5,734 nucleotides of DNA from Solirubrobacterales bacterium 70-9 (GTDB lineage Bacteria > Actinomycetota > Thermoleophilia > Solirubrobacterales > 70-9), in NCBI GenBank assembly GCA_001898095.1, contig MKSH01000163.1, positions 1 through 5,734 on the forward strand, read 5' to 3'. The position numbers and the translations under genes were made by a program. Positions 5,223-5,734 of the stretch are shown here, piece after piece. The number at the start of each line of letters is the position of its first letter. The stretch's first letter is position 1. The notes under the pieces are model-generated. The model was given only the letters and a program-made list of their open reading frames with translations, was not told where the DNA came from and ran no database searches.

Positions 5223-5250
5223 ATGTTAGGGCGTCATCGCAATGGCGCAA
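5223..5250 (-). promoter_or_regulatory. rnpB: rnpB promoter
   Basis: On the minus strand TTGCGC (-35, 5250-5245), a 16-bp spacer and TAACAT (-10, 5228-5223) place the start at about 5218-5216, which is the base of RNase P helix P1. The -10 fits the actinobacterial TANNNT pattern; the -35 matches only in TTG. Confidence 0.65.
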
Positions 5251-5306
5251 GGCGATCGAGGAGCCCGGAAGTCGACGCCCGGCGCCCGCGAAAGGGACGG
5301 GCAAGG

Positions 5307-5366
5307 GACCCGGCCCTCTCGTAGGCGGTCCGGGCAGGCTGTGACCGCCTACGAGAGGGCCGGGTC
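5307..5366. repeat. perfect 24-bp inverted repeat
   Basis: Arms 5307-5330 and 5343-5366 are exact reverse complements (outer end GACCCGGCC, inner end GGCGGTC) around a 12-nt loop CGGGCAGGCTGT. No T-tract follows on either side. It is the longest perfect palindrome in the window. Confidence 0.9.
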
Positions 5367-5383
5367 ACGGGGAGAGGCCGAGG

Positions 5384-5405
5384 GTGCGGGTCCCGTGCGG
5401 GTCAC
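5384..5405. repeat. 11-bp tandem direct repeat
   Basis: GTGCGGGTCCC (5384-5394) is followed by GTGCGGGTCAC (5395-5405), 10 of 11 identical. GGGTCACGG at 5399-5407 also repeats GGGTCACGG of 5362-5370. Confidence 0.6.
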
Positions 5406-5420
5406 GGCGGAGAGTCGCGA

Positions 5421-5448
5421 GGGGGACGCCGGGAACTCAACGTCCCCC
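5421..5448. repeat. 8-bp hairpin with 12-nt loop
   Basis: GGGGGACG (5421-5428) pairs with CGTCCCCC (5441-5448) around CCGGGAACTCAA. Confidence 0.6.
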
Positions 5449-5451
5449 GAG

Positions 5452-5477
5452 GGAAGGCGTCACGAAGTGACCCTTCC
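5452..5477. repeat. 11-bp hairpin with bulged C
   Basis: GGAAGG-C-GTCAC (5452-5463) pairs with GTGACCCTTCC (5467-5477) across a GAA triloop; C5458 is bulged. It is 3 nt after the previous hairpin and 14 nt before the next. Confidence 0.6.
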
Positions 5478-5491
5478 GTGAGGGCCGAGAT

Positions 5492-5540
5492 GTCGATGGG
5501 CCGAAAAGCGCTCTATATCAGCGCTTTTCGGCCCATCGAC
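5492..5540. repeat. perfect 21-bp hairpin
   Basis: Arms 5492-5512 and 5520-5540 are exact reverse complements with a 7-nt CTATATC loop. The outer arm GATGGGCCGAAAA resembles GATGGCCGAAAA of the hairpin at 4737-4796. It may be a bidirectional terminator or one copy of a dispersed palindromic element. Confidence 0.85.
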
Positions 5541-5616
5541 CTGGGGGCGTGGTGGAGGCGTGACGTCTTTCCCCGGGAGGCGCGCGGGACCTGCGCACTT
5601 CCTGCCGAAAGCCTCG

Positions 5617-5678
5617 CGTCCTGGGCGTCTCGCGGCAAGCGGGCAGCCTGCCCGGGCCGCCGCGAGACGCCCGGGACG
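5617..5678. repeat. 20-bp hairpin with structured loop
   Basis: Arms 5617-5636 and 5659-5678 pair over 20 positions with a single T-G wobble (5622/5673). The 22-nt loop itself contains GGGC (5641-5644) and GCCC (5650-5653), which can form a small inner stem. Confidence 0.8.
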
Positions 5679-5734
5679 GGACCGTCCCCAATCGACCGCG
5701 CCCCGAAGCCTGCCGTCCCCCGCCGCAGGGGCCC

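Larger units (their letters stand above)
5251..5734. other. non-coding, hairpin-rich region upstream of rnpB
   Basis: 484 bp up to the window edge. Open frames here (for example 5242-5481 on plus) lack family resemblance and a ribosome-binding site, and they run across long inverted repeats, so I call no gene. I see no tRNA or tmRNA. It contains five hairpins, listed separately, at 5307-5366, 5421-5448, 5452-5477, 5492-5540 and 5617-5678. There is also a small GGGACG/CGTCCC palindrome near 5674-5687. Confidence 0.7.

Noticed and set aside
4771..5344. Several plus-strand open frames across 4771-5344
   Set aside because: They lie over RNase P RNA, its terminator and its promoter; no protein-like features.
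5540..5570. Possible tmRNA 3' end (minus strand CCTCCACCA)
   Set aside because: No T-loop (TTCRANYCC), acceptor partner or tag reading frame was found nearby.

Overview
The window is high-GC bacterial chromosome, most likely from an actinomycete. A placement near Thermoleophilia/Solirubrobacterales is my inference from protein style, strong G/C third-position bias, an actinobacterial-looking type A RNase P RNA and a c-di-AMP riboswitch ahead of a cell-wall enzyme. No mobile element, CRISPR array, tRNA or rRNA was seen.

Layout. (1) 7-2049, minus strand: a type I glutamine synthetase gene (glnA) followed 15 nt later by a short PhzF-family isomerase/epimerase-like gene, apparently one transcript. 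(2) 2050-2385: a 336-bp divergent intergenic region. It holds a good sigma-A-type promoter for the rightward gene, a 17-bp palindromic operator candidate over that promoter's start site, and three 11-bp tandem direct repeats. (3) 2386-2952, plus strand: an AhpD/carboxymuconolactone-decarboxylase-like protein that has lost both redox cysteines. (4) 2953-3070: two consecutive strong hairpins between convergent genes. (5) 3071-3793, minus: a secreted protein of unknown function with four cysteines. (6) 3898-4455, minus: an exported RlpA-like double-psi beta-barrel protein, preceded at 4467-4615 by a c-di-AMP (ydaO/yuaA class) riboswitch. (7) 4626-4849: three hairpins, including the rnpB terminator. 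(8) 4853-5217, minus: RNase P RNA (rnpB) with a matching promoter at 5223-5250. (9) 5251-5734: no believable protein gene, but five hairpins, several with perfect arms of 20 bp or more.

How it fits together. glnA assimilates ammonium, and the PhzF-like gene is probably co-transcribed with it. The rightward AhpD-like gene looks separately controlled by a repressor-type operator. On the minus strand the rnpB transcript ends at a GC-rich hairpin. The RlpA-like cell-wall protein is then under a second-messenger riboswitch, in keeping with the known link between c-di-AMP and wall hydrolases. The most interesting signals are RNA-level. An apical loop of the riboswitch is perfectly complementary (8 nt) to the sequence that ends at the rlpA-like start codon, suggesting a translational switch. 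The 4.7-5.7 kb stretch carries an unusual density of long perfect hairpins, two of which share a core sequence.
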